DNA of 64,000 nucleotides. It comes from Cherax quadricarinatus (taxonomy: Eukaryota > Arthropoda > Malacostraca > Decapoda > Parastacidae). A program made the translations under genes and the position numbers. The stretch spans positions 53,436,278-53,500,277 of the forward strand of contig NC_091292.1 of NCBI RefSeq assembly GCF_038502225.1. Reading direction: 5' to 3'. Below the pieces are notes generated by a model. It saw only the letters and a list, made by a program, of their open reading frames with translations, ran no database searches and was not told where the DNA came from. Of this stretch, positions 42,346 through 52,645 are shown piece by piece (position 1 is the stretch's first letter; each line of letters starts with the position of its first letter).

Positions 42346-42959
42346 TTAGCAGTGGTCCCAGCAGTTGTGTTGCCTGGAGGGAGGAAGGAAGCCGAAGATG
42401 TTGTCTTCACTTCATCGCCCCATACAAGAAGCATCCGTCTCTCTACGAGTTGTCCTGAAGTCATGTCTGCAAGTTTCATCATTCAGACACAAGATCAGCA
42501 GGATCCAGGTCAAAATTTGTTGAATTTTCCTCGAGAAATCTTTATGGCGTCACCTGGGTCTTCACAGCATCCCATGCTGTTCTTCAGTCACATGTTCAGC
42601 GTCACCTGTATGTTTCTGTTGTTGCTGTTCAGCTCAGCACAGCACTTTCAGTAAGTCAGAAGTGAGTTTGTGTGACACTGTGCATCCACTGTGGTTGATT
42701 CTCCAAGTGGGTATGTGAGGTGCAGAGGAAACGGCCAGATCTTCCCTCACCATACATCACCCACGCTCATCCCTAACCACAATACACCACTATGCTCTCA
42801 CTCCCTCTCTGCTGTTTTTATGAATTCATTGTGAATTCTTTGCCAGAGCTGCGTATCCAAGTGCCCAAGGTCACTCGAAGCTACATGTGGATAAGGCCAC
42901 ATGGAACAAGCCATATGGGTTAACAACCCAGATGTCGAAAGCCACAAGCTGTTGTCTGC
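42346..42959. other. no supported gene
   Basis: An open frame of 158 codons spans 42178-42654, but it starts inside the dispersed segment and has no recognisable domain. I do not support it as a gene. Confidence 0.4.
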
Positions 42960-43170
42960 TGCCCGACATCATTGCCTGATGTCACCTCACGATGTCACCC
43001 CAAGACATCACCTCAGGACGTCTGCCCAACGTCTCCTCGTGACGTCAACCAGGTCGTCTGCCCGAGGTCACCTCGCGACGTCACCCACGATGTCTGCCTT
43101 GACGTCACCTTGCGATGTTACCGCACAACATCCCTCATGACGTCACACCTGACATCACCACATGTCACAT
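42960..43170 (+). repeat. degenerate repeat rich in TGACGTCA (CRE-like) palindromes
   Basis: A loosely tandem array of 'gacgtcacctcgcgatgtca'-like units. Three perfect TGACGTCA palindromes occur at 43040-43047, 43100-43107 and 43138-43145, with further GACGTCAC at 43077 and several GATGTCAC variants. TGACGTCA is the classical CREB/ATF site; whether this cluster has a regulatory role or is simply a repeat that contains the motif cannot be told from sequence alone. Confidence 0.6.
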
Positions 43171-43667
43171 TGACAGTGTTATAGTTTCACAGTGAGCAAT
43201 TTGTTGCAGTGTCAAAAGAATTGAAAGATATGTCATGTGTTAATTCCTCTTAGTCAGAGTTCCTTACTAGTGTTCTCACATGCTCATGCCTTAGTGGCAA
43301 ATTTTGCACAGAAAAGCATATTGTGTTAGTACAAGCCATGCAGTAACTTCACATGCACTGTGGGTGTGTGCAGTTTTTCATGTGTCCCGATGTGTGGTCT
43401 GAGCCCAGATGTGTGTGGAGACCACAGTATGGTCTGAGCCCAGACCACTGGTAACACCCTTGTGTTACATGTCACACATTGTAACCATCTGACAACTGAC
43501 ACTAGTTAGTCCAGGCATCACATTATGCTTGTCATTCATAGACTCCATGCCTAAGTCACACCTGCTACGACTCACCACTGAGACTCGTTTCACGCCACCT
43601 GACCATCAGAGTGCAATTGTGTGTAGAAAACTAGTCCGAGGACGCTTAGACTAACCTCTGCTATTTT
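43171..43667. other. no gene seen
   Basis: No coding region found. Two tandem similar pieces, gatgtgtggtctgagcccag and gtatggtctgagcccagacc, lie near 43390-43445. Confidence 0.4.
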
Positions 43668-44405
43668 ATTTATTTATTTATTTATTAATTTGAATATGAT
43701 ACAGAGAAGTACAAAGGAATACAGTTATTAAAGTGCAACATGCCAAAGCCCCTTGTATGCAGAGCATTATGGGCAGGCTTAAAATTAACTTAAGATTAAC
43801 TAAGCAATGATATATTCAGTAGTAAAAACATTATTGTAAACAGATAATTTAGCACAAATGAGTATTACAGACAGGTCATATGGTCATTTACTGTGTTGCT
43901 GTGCATTCAATAGAATGGAGTATTCTGTTAGGTAATGCAATTAAAAAATAACCAAGTTTGATTGGGTCACAGGTTAGGCATTTATGAGATACAATAATGA
44001 GAAGCATTTATGAGAAACAATTTATGAGATACAATTATTCAGTATTTATTTAGTTGTGGGTGAATAAGTGATTTTAGAGAAGAGACTTGAATTTATAAAC
44101 AGACAGTGTTTCTTTTATATTCACAGGTAATGAATTCCAGATTTTAGGGCCTTTTATGTGCATTGAGTTTTTGCATAGCATGAGGTGGACACGAGGAACA
44201 TCAAAGAGTGATCTGTGCCTTGTGTTATGGTCATGTGTTCTGTTGAGGTTGGTAAGGAGACGTTTGAGGGGAGGGTTTATATCAGAGTTAAGTGTTCTAT
44301 GTATGTAGTAGGTGCAGTAATAAGTATGGATGTTTTGTATGGTGAGTAGGTTTAGAGTTTTGAATATTGGTGGAGTGTGCTGCCTGTAGTGGGAATTTGT
44401 TATCA
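43668..44405 (-). mobile_element. L2-like LINE 3' part
   Basis: It starts at a (TTTA)n run (43668-43685), then the shared 3' block (ttgtatgcagagcattatggg), then minus-strand RT C-terminal codons with TYYCTYYIHRTLNSDINPP, NRTHDHNTRHRSLFDVP and GPKIWNSLPV (44433-44074). It stops at ttgttatc, where unrelated sequence begins. 5'-truncated. Confidence 0.8.
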
Positions 44406-44984
44406 AATTCTGTCGAGAAGATGACATCGTCAAGCAGCAGCAGCCCTGTTGGCAGGTGACTGTCTGACTCGTGTCACAGCTTCAGCGAGCAGCCTGCACA
44501 AAGTATGATGTCACTTTAACCGCTTGCCCATTCACTCCAGTTACAGTGTATTCTGCTATGACTCTCTCGCCTGAGTGATCTCTGCCATGACTCACTTCAC
44601 TTGTTGGCGTTGAGAGTACCAGTCAAGAAATGTTCTCCCGAGTCACCTGCCAGAAGAAGTCCTGCCCAGTTGCCGACTACTGACGATGCCTCACTTGAGG
44701 GCACCAGCAGGTTGTGCCCCAGGTTGAGTGAACCCTGCAGCGACTACTCCACGATGACTGCTTCACCATTCCAGAGAAGACTGTACCCCGTTACGTCACA
44801 GCTCAGCCACAGCGCTGTTTCCTGTATTACAGTATGTATCTGTACAGATTCAGGAAGGCGTGCAGTGATGCCTGCCGAAGTTCATTGCCTTGGACCACGA
44901 TGTTTAGCACACCCTTTTTTTTTTCTTCTCTCCCTGTAGAAAGTTTTTTTTTTTTGTCCATGTTCACATGTATATACGTATATA
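44406..44984. other. no gene seen
   Basis: GC-richer ordinary sequence with an unremarkable open frame at 44601-44939 that has no domain I recognise. Confidence 0.4.
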
Positions 44985-45831
44985 CAGTGGACCCTCGACA
45001 TTCGATACTAATCCATTCCTGAGAGCTATCGAATGTCGAAAATATCGAAAGTCGAATTAATTTTCCCCATACGAAATAATGGAAATCAAATTAATCCGTG
45101 CAAGACACCCAAAAGGATGAAAAAAAAATTTTACCACATGAAATATGAAGTTTAATGCAATAGAATAATTACAATAACAACAATAACAATAGATTAATAA
45201 CAACAGAATAATTGACACTTACCTTTAATGAAGATCTGGTGATGATTGATGGGATGGGAGGAGGGGAGTGTGTGGATGGTGTTAGTGTTTAGAAGGGGAA
45301 TCCCCTTCCATTAGGACTTGAACTGGCAGCCTCACTATACCTTACCACACTGTATGCCACTACGATTCTTAAATCTTTCAAACCAACCTTTACTGGCCTT
45401 AACTTCACTCACATCACCACTAGTTGCAGGCAATTTCTCTACCAAATCATCATGCACTCCGACACACGCACTCCACTTTCGTACTTTGTAATTATCTCTT
45501 TCTTCATTTCAATAGTCATTAGCACCTTTTTTCTCGAACGGTTGGCACTAGAAGTTTTCTTGGGGCCCATGGTTACTTATTTTGCAGAAACAAGCACCAA
45601 AAACAGTGATAATATGGAATGTACCGAATGTATCCTTAGATGCGCACACACTGGCTGGCTTGTGAACACTGGCACACACGGGGCAGTTCAGGCCACACGT
45701 GGACACGTCTCGTACGAATCGTATCGAATGTCGGGTTTTCCATCAAATGTCGAGGCAAAATTTTTGCGTTAAAATGCATCGAATGTCGGATTTATCGAAT
45801 GTCGATGCCATCGAATGTCGGGGGTGCACTG
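44985..45831 (-). mobile_element. 847 bp Tigger deletion derivative
   Basis: Ends CAGTGGACCCTCGACATTCG (44985) and ...TCGAATGTCGGGGGTGCACTG (to 45831), TA on both sides. The decamer TCGAATGTCG occurs once near the left end (about 45030) and four times near the right (45722-45822), with a further one-base variant. The minus strand holds transposase remnants: ATG at 45570 (MGPKKTSSAN) and a decayed helix-turn-helix and CENP-B-like part (SGDVSEVKASKGWFERFK). The DDE region is missing. Confidence 0.88.
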
Positions 45832-45949
45832 TATTTCTATTCTGTGTTCTGTGCCCTGTTCCTGAGAGAGAGAGAGAGAGAGAGACCGAGTTTTTTTTTC
45901 AGTTAATCATGGTCAAAGATGACCATGGGTAGGTGGCTGAGTGATGTAT

Positions 45950-46235
45950 GCCCTGCTGGTCCATATTTCATATCATGATGGTGCTGCCATCTATAGGCCT
46001 ACTAATCTCAGCCCGCACCACGCTTACCCTGTCTTGTTACGGCAGCTGAGTTCACTCAGTCAAGAAGGTCTACTCCGTCACTCTCTCCTGGGTATGGCCC
46101 TCTGGGCCTGGGCAACTTAAACACACTGCCCATGTACCAAGAACCCAAATAAAGTAACGGAGCCTCTGAAGAGCCTTATCATTGACCCCGTTTGGATAAG
46201 CCCCAAAATCAATTGTGATATTGAGAGCCTCATAT
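45950..46235 (+). repeat. dispersed segment, copy 2, with about 115 bp insert
   Basis: It matches 42170-42345 in two blocks (45946-46050 and 46168-46230). Between them is an extra stretch (ttcactcagtcaagaaggtc to caaataaagtaacgga), absent from copy 1, so either copy 1 lost it or copy 2 gained it. Confidence 0.7.
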
Positions 46236-47171
46236 GCTCATGCAGGCTGAGCTCTGCTTCTCACTTTGTGGATGAAATACACTCTCTCTAATTAATAAAC
46301 TCATTATTGATTTGAAAATGCCACTGGTAGACAAAATGCATTCAAAATAAAGGAGTCCAGGTGTTGCACATGTGCCTAATTTATTGTAACAAAAAGAATA
46401 CAAACTGCAACTGAGTTAGCAACTGGCTTTCCCCAGGCTTTAGAAACGAAAGGTGATGGTAGTAAGTGATGGCAGACACGTAATAAAAACTTTTTAAAAC
46501 AAATAAAAAATTAAAGCAAGACTTGTTTGAGATTTTGGAGACATAAATAATGCATTCCTATTTTTACAATGTTTTTCATTCCCCAGATCTGAAACTTGTC
46601 CACAGGATCCAAGAATTTAAAAAAAAAAAATTATTTTTTCTTATGAAATGGTAGAGAATCTTTTTCTGAAGGCAATAAACCAAAAAGTATGAAATTTACT
46701 GGAAAACTGATGAAATTATGCTATCACAAATTTTGCTGCATCAGCAATATTTACACATTGGCAATTTTGCCCACTTTGACTCCTATTTTTGGCAAATTAC
46801 ATTATGCCAGTTGACCAAATTCTTAGCTATTTCACTAGTATCACTTCTATTTTATCGACTAAGCACAAGAAACTGCCCAAGCAACTATTTCAACTACCTA
46901 ATGCAGTGATAAGAAATTGTTAATTTGGCCAAATTCACACAAAGTTCAAAATATTCCAATTTCAAAACAGGGTCCAGAATAAACAATGCAAGCATACCTG
47001 GCACTAAAATAACATTGCCTCAGTTTATTAGTTACATTTCCAGGCTTTACAGGTGAATTCAATTTTGATTTTTTACTCACAGAATTTTTATTTACATCAC
47101 AAAATAGAAGATTTACTGTTATGCAATACTGTAATAATTATATAAATAATAATTAACAAAATTAGACAAAC
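46236..47171. other. no gene seen
   Basis: AT-rich, non-coding in appearance. Near 46346-46375, caggtgttgcacatgtgcct resembles the tail of the hairpin-motif repeats as I remember them from decapod sequences, but no hairpin is present here. Confidence 0.35.
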
Positions 47172-48512
47172 CCCTACTTCCACCAACTGAAACAGCAAAC
47201 AGACTCAATGTTTTCTTCTCTATCATAGGAAAGAATCTAGCAAGCAAAATCCCAAGCTCAAACACCCGTCTATCAGACTACCTCACAGGCACCTACCCGC
47301 ATACACTATTCCTAGCTCCAACCAACCCAACAGAGGTCTCGCTCATCATCAACACCATTAAAAACAAGGCAGGAGACATAAACAACTTGCCTACTTCTAT
47401 GTACAAAAAAGTATCACAAGTACTGTCACCAATTAATGCAACACTCTTTAACAAATCCTTTGAATCCTCCACCTTCTCAGCAATTCTCAAAATAGCGAGG
47501 GTTACCCAATCCACAAAGGAGGTGATCACGCCGACTTGAATAACTATAGACCAATTTCTAACTTACCACTACTCTCAAAAATCTTTGAAATATTAATTCA
47601 TAGACAGATCTATTCCTACCTCACCTCAAACAACATACTAAACCCCTGTCAGTTTGGATTCAAGAATAATAAAAACACAAATGATGCTACTATACACATG
47701 CTAGAACTAATATATACCGCTCTAGAGAAGAAAGAAGTCCTTCTGGGAATTTTCATTGACTTATGTAAAGCTTTTGATACAGATGACCATGAATTGCTGC
47801 ATATTAAATAACACACTATGGTATAAGAGGCCACTCCCTCAACTACCTGAAGGCATACCTTAGTAACAGAAGCCAATATGTATACGCAAATGGTGCAAAC
47901 TCTTCCACACAACCAATCAAAGTAGGAGTCCCACAGGGAAGTGTCCTAGGACCACTCCTTTTTCTCATCTACATCAATGACTTACTGAATGCATCACAGA
48001 TACTCAAACCCATATTATTTGCAGATGACACTACATACGTCTTCTCCCACCCAAACCCAGCCATACTCACCAACACTGTCAATGCTGAATTGCAGAAAAT
48101 ATCTACCTGGATGATGACAAATAAACTTACCTTAAATACTGACAAAACCTATTTCATTCAGTTTGGAACCAGAGCTGTAAATGTTCCACTTAACATAACA
48201 CTAAATGGATCACCCATCACAAGACTCACAGAGGGAAAATTCCTAGGAATCCACCTTGACAGTAGCCTCAAATTCCAGACACATATACAACAAATTTCCA
48301 AGAAAATCTCTAAGACAGTAGGCATACCATCAAAGATACAGTACTATGTTCCACAATCAGCTCTCCTTGCACTGTATCATTCACTCATATACCCTTATCT
48401 CACACATGGGATTTGTGCATGGGGATCAACAACAAATCACCTAAGGCCACTAATAACCCAGCAAAAGGCTGCAATCAGAATTTTAACAAATTCTTGCTCG
48501 CGACAGCATACT
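47172..48512 (+). mobile_element. L2-like LINE, plus strand, part 1 (split by CR1)
   Basis: This is the RT region of the same family as 5690-8645. The codons continue after the CR1 insert with the 3' part at 50357-50990. The tract IYPYLTHGICAWGSTTNHLR just before 48480 is shared with the minus-strand copy near 6780. It begins without a clear 5' end. Confidence 0.8.
47230..48512 (+). pseudogene. L2/CR1-type LINE reverse transcriptase, frameshifted
   Basis: NPTEVSLIINTIKNKAGDIN (about 47325), a frameshift near 47505, NYRPISNLPLLSKIFEILI (47540), a stop near 47810 after KAFDTDDHELLHIK, then in another frame GVPQGSVLGPLLFLIYINDL (about 47925), LFADDTTYVFSH (48018) and the thumb region SPITRLTEGKFLGIHLDSSL. 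The final codons run in frame into the inserted CR1 at about 48512, so the 411-codon open frame at 48090-49325 is a chimera of two LINEs and not a single gene. Confidence 0.8.
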
Positions 48513-50209
48513 CCACCATATCTTAGAGATAAGATAGGTCCCCTTAAAAATAACTATGGGCACCTTACTGAAAAAGAGAATGAAATGTGCTCGATTTTAA
48601 ATAATTATTTTCTCTCAGTTTTTACACAGGAAGACACTAACAATATTCCAGTAATTAAATTTTATAGTGGGCTAGAAGAAGATAAATTATGTAACATCAC
48701 AGTCACTAGTGAAATGGTTGTGAAGCAGATAGACAGACTGAAGCAAAATAAGTCGCCGGGTCCTGATGAGGATTTTTCAAGGGTTCTTAAGGAATGCAAA
48801 ATGGAACTCTGTGAACCACTAACTAATATTTTTAATTTATCTCTTCAAACAGGTGTAGTGTCTGATATGTGGAAGATGGCTAATGTAATTCCTATTTTTA
48901 AAACAGGGGACAAGTCGTTACCGTCAAATTACCGCCCAATAAGCCTGACCTCAATTGTAGGCAAATTACTAGAGTCAATTAAAGCTGAGGTTATAAGAAG
49001 CCATCTCGATAAGCATAGCTTGATTAATGATACTCAGCATGGATTCACAAGAGGCCGGTCTTGTCTAACTAATTTATTAACTTTCTTCAGTAAAGCTTTT
49101 GAGGCTGTTGACCACGATAAAGAATTTGATATTATTTACTTAGATTTTAGTAAGGCTTTTGATAGAGTTCCGCACCATAGACTGTTAAAGAAAGTGCCAG
49201 CTCATGGCATTGGGGGAAAAGTGCTCTCGTGGATCGAGTCATGGCTCACTGACAGGAAGCAGTGTGTGTCCATAAATGGGGTTAAATCCGAGTGGGGATC
49301 TGTAACAAGTGGCGTTCCACAGTGATCAGTCTTGGGCCGTTGTTGTTTATAATATATATCAATGATCTTGATGAGGGAATTACTAGTGATATGAGCAAAT
49401 TCGCCGATGACACAAAGATAGGTAGGATAATTGATTCAAACGTAGATGTTATGGAACTTCAGAAGGATTTAAACAAACTCTATTCTTGGTCAGAAAAGTG
49501 GCAGATGCAGTTCAATGTAGATAAATGCAAGGTTCTGAAGCTTGGGAGTGCCCATAACCCTAGTACTTATAAGTTAAATGATGTAGAACTTAGCCATACA
49601 GATTGCGAAAAGGACTTGGGGGTTATGGTGAGCAGCAACCTTAAACCAAGACAGCAATGCCTAAGCGTACATAATAAGGCAAATAGATTACTGGGATTTA
49701 TATCAAGAAGTGTAAGCAACAGAAGTCCAGAGGTCATACTGCAGCTTTATACATCATTAGTAAGGCCTCACCTAGATTATGCAGCTCAGTTCTGGTCTCC
49801 ATATTACAGAATGGACATAAATTCGTTAGAAAACATTCAGCGTAGGATGACTAAATTAATACATAGCATTAGAAATCTTCCTTATGAAGAAAGATTGAAG
49901 ACTCTTAAGTTACATTCACTTGTTAGACGAAGAATGAGGGGAGACCTGATCGAAGTGTATAAGTGGAAGATAGGTATTAATAAAGGGGATATTAATAAGG
50001 TCTTGAGGATGTCTCTCCAAGAGAGAACCCGCAGTAATGGATTTAAATTAGATAAGTTTAGATTTAGAAAGGGCATAGGAAAGTATTGGTTTGGAAATAG
50101 GGTAGTTTATGAGTGGAACAGCCCACCTAGTTGGGTTATTGAGGCTGGGACTTTGGGTAGTTTCAAATTTAGGTTGGATAAGTACATGAGTGGGAGGGGT
50201 TGGATTTGA
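48513..50209 (+). pseudogene. CR1-like reverse transcriptase fragment
   Basis: The motifs run KQNKSPGPDEDFSRVLKE (about 48745), NYRPISLTSIVGKLLES, DIIYLDFSKAFDRVPHHR (about 49130), then VTSGVPQ and TGA at 49323 where the sister copy reads on, a one-base loss just after it, then LGPLLFIIYINDLDEG, FADDTKIGRI (about 49405) and the end DKYMSGRGWI at 50209. The active site is intact but the nonsense codon and the frameshift disable the protein. Confidence 0.85.
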
Positions 50210-50360
50210 GTGGGACTTTCACATCAGAGCTTATTTCTTGGGTGGCATTGAAAATTGGGTTGGGCAAATGTTTTGTTAGTGGGATGAATTGTAAAGGACC
50301 TGCCTAGTATGGGCCAACAGGCCTCCTGCAGTGTTCCTCCTTTCTTATGTTCTTAAAGAA
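48513..50360 (+). mobile_element. CR1-like LINE, 5'-truncated, inside L2-like LINE
   Basis: It starts abruptly at ttagagataagataggtccc, inside ORF2, and ends gcagtgttcctcctttcttatgttctta (about 50356). Sequence is very close to the minus-strand copy at 22908-26985. The L2-like host resumes with aagaacatacacacttattc. About 30 bases of the host seem to be missing at the junction, and no clear target duplication was found. Confidence 0.85.
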
Positions 50361-50990
50361 CATACACACTTATTCATGTGCCTACTACATACATAGAACA
50401 ATACACGCAAACATAAACCCTCCACTCAAACTTCTCCTCACCAACCTAAACAGGACACATGACCATAACACAAGACAGATCTCTTTTTGATGTACCCTGT
50501 GTCCATATCACACTGTAAAAACTCTATGCACATAAAGGGCCCCAAAATCTAGAATTCATTACACGAACATACTAAAGTAACCAGGCCCGTAAATCAATTT
50601 AAGACTCTTCTAAAAAACCACTTACTTGCCCAGAACTAAATATTCAACACTCAATATTTAACATTACCAAAAATTCTCCCAATTACTTAAATTTTAAAAC
50701 TTCAGGTCAACATACAGTAAACTGATCTTCTTGTTTGTTATACACTGTAATGCAACAAATTTGTACAACTATGATGATTCAATATTGAAATGTTCAAATT
50801 TCATTGTTTCAAATATTCAATTGTACTTCATATTGAAAATTGTTTATGGTAATTTTACCACTGAATCTTTCATTGATTGTTAATTTTAAGTTAATTTTAA
50901 GCATGCCCATAATGCTCTGCATACAAGGGGCTTTTGGCATATACACCCAATTACTATAATTCTTGTACAACAATGTATCATGTCCAACTA
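50357..50990 (+). mobile_element. L2-like LINE part 2, C-terminus and 3' region
   Basis: Continuation of 47172-48512 after the CR1 insert: codons for the 'HDHNTR' region (about 50460), then the 3' untranslated region with gcatgcccataatgctctgc and a right end near tgtatcatgtcc (50975). Confidence 0.75.
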
Positions 50991-51720
50991 AAATATATAA
51001 ATATATATGAATATATGAATATCAGCCCATTTGTGAATGTACATTAGACCCACCAGCTGACATGTATTGGACGTGTGATATGATTTGTTTACTCTTGAAG
51101 ATTGGTAAAAATTGAACATTTCTGCTAATTTTAGCTCAATTTCAAGCTATTTATTTATTTATTTATTATTAATTTGGACATGATACATAGATGTACAAAG
51201 AAATACAGAGGTTAAGTGTAACATGCCAAAGCCCCCTTGTATGCAGAGCATTATGGGCAGGCTTAAAATTAACTTAAGATTAACTAAGCAATGATATATT
51301 TAGTGGTAAAAATTATAGTAAACAAATAACAATTAAGCACAAATGAGTATTTCAAAGACAGGTCACATAGTCATTTGCTGAGTTGCTGAGCATTTAATAG
51401 AACGGAGTATTTTGTTAGGTAATGTAATTACAAAAAAAAAAAAAGTTTGATAGGGTCACAGGTTAAACATTTATGAGATACAGTTCATCAGTATTTATTT
51501 AGTTGTGGGTGAGTAAGTGATTTTTAAGAAGAGACTTGAATTTATAAACAGTGTTTCTTTTATATTCACAGGTAATGAATTCCAGATTTTTGGACCTTTT
51601 ATGTGCATTGAGTTTTTGCATAGTGTGAGATGGACATGAGGAACATCAAAGAGTGATCTGTGCCTTGTGTTATGGTCATGTGTTCTGTTGAGGTTGGTAA
51701 GATTTTTGAGGGGAGGATTT

Positions 51721-52155
51721 GGAAATAAATGGTATAAAATACCGACATAATGGAAATATAAACACCGAAGAATCCTGGAATCATCATTTACTTCTATATC
51801 CGACAACTTCAACCAGAATAATGGCTTCTATAACATAGCGGAACCACTTGCGAAGAAACTTCTCCATCGCTATCCCACATAAGAACACGGGAATGGAAGA
51901 ACACTGCAGAAGGTCTGCTCACAAACTTATCCAATCTCCTTTTCAAGCTACCCAAGATTTTAGATTCTATAACCCCACTCGGTACATCATCAGATGCAGC
52001 ATTCTCCACCTGACCTCAGCATTCTGAACCTGACTATAAATACTCATGTACCTTCCACCCCAGGTAGATCTGTTTGTGACTTGAAAAAGCCCACTGTGTG
52101 GGTGAAACGTTGTTAATAAAGGATCACATTATACTGCATATGTGTTTATATTTCC
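51721..52155. mobile_element. 435 bp chimeric element with hairpin motif and CR1 piece, perfect 12 bp TSD
   Basis: It is flanked by AGGGGAGGATTT at 51709-51720 and 52156-52167. Inside are: a 14-base inverted repeat (ggaaatataaacac at 51752-51765 and its complement at 52142-52155, the very end), a minus-strand piece of a CR1-type RT end (LGSLKRRLDKFVS at about 51940) with its 3' tail, a TATA-like actataaatactc (about 52033), and repeat E: TTGAAAA, hairpin CCCAC-TGT-GTGGG, TGAAACGTTGTTAATAAAGG (52081-52121). The inverted repeat, hairpin motif and duplication length recall Penelope-like retroelement termini, but there is no Penelope RT, so this is a non-autonomous or chimeric form. Confidence 0.7.
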
Positions 52156-52645
52156 AGGGGAGGATTTATATTCGAGTTAAGTGTTCTATGTAAGTAGCAG
52201 GTACAATAATAAGTACAGATGTTTTGTACAGTGAGTAGGTTTAGAGTTTTGAATATTGGTGGAGTGTGCTGCCTGTAGTGGGAATTTGTTATCATTCTGA
52301 CTGCAGCCTTCTGTTGGGTAATTAATGGTCTGAGATGGTTTATTGTTGTTGAGCCCCATGCACAAATTCCATAGGTGAGATAGGGGTGAATTTTATTTTA
52401 TTTTATTAACACACTGGCCAATTCCCACCAAGGCAGGGTGGCCTGAAAAAGAAAAACTTTCACCATCATTCACTCCATCACTGTCTTGCCAGAAAGGTGC
52501 TTTACACTACAAGTTTTAAACTGCAAAATTAACACGCCTCCTTCAGAGTGCAGGTACTGTACTTCCCATCTCCAGGACTCAAGTCCGGCCTGCCGGTTTC
52601 CCTGAACCCCTTCATAAATGTTACCTTGCTCACACTCCAACAGCA

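Noticed and set aside
42178..42654. 158-codon open frame as a host gene
   Set aside because: It begins inside a dispersed repeat, has no recognisable domain, and no splice or promoter context supports it.
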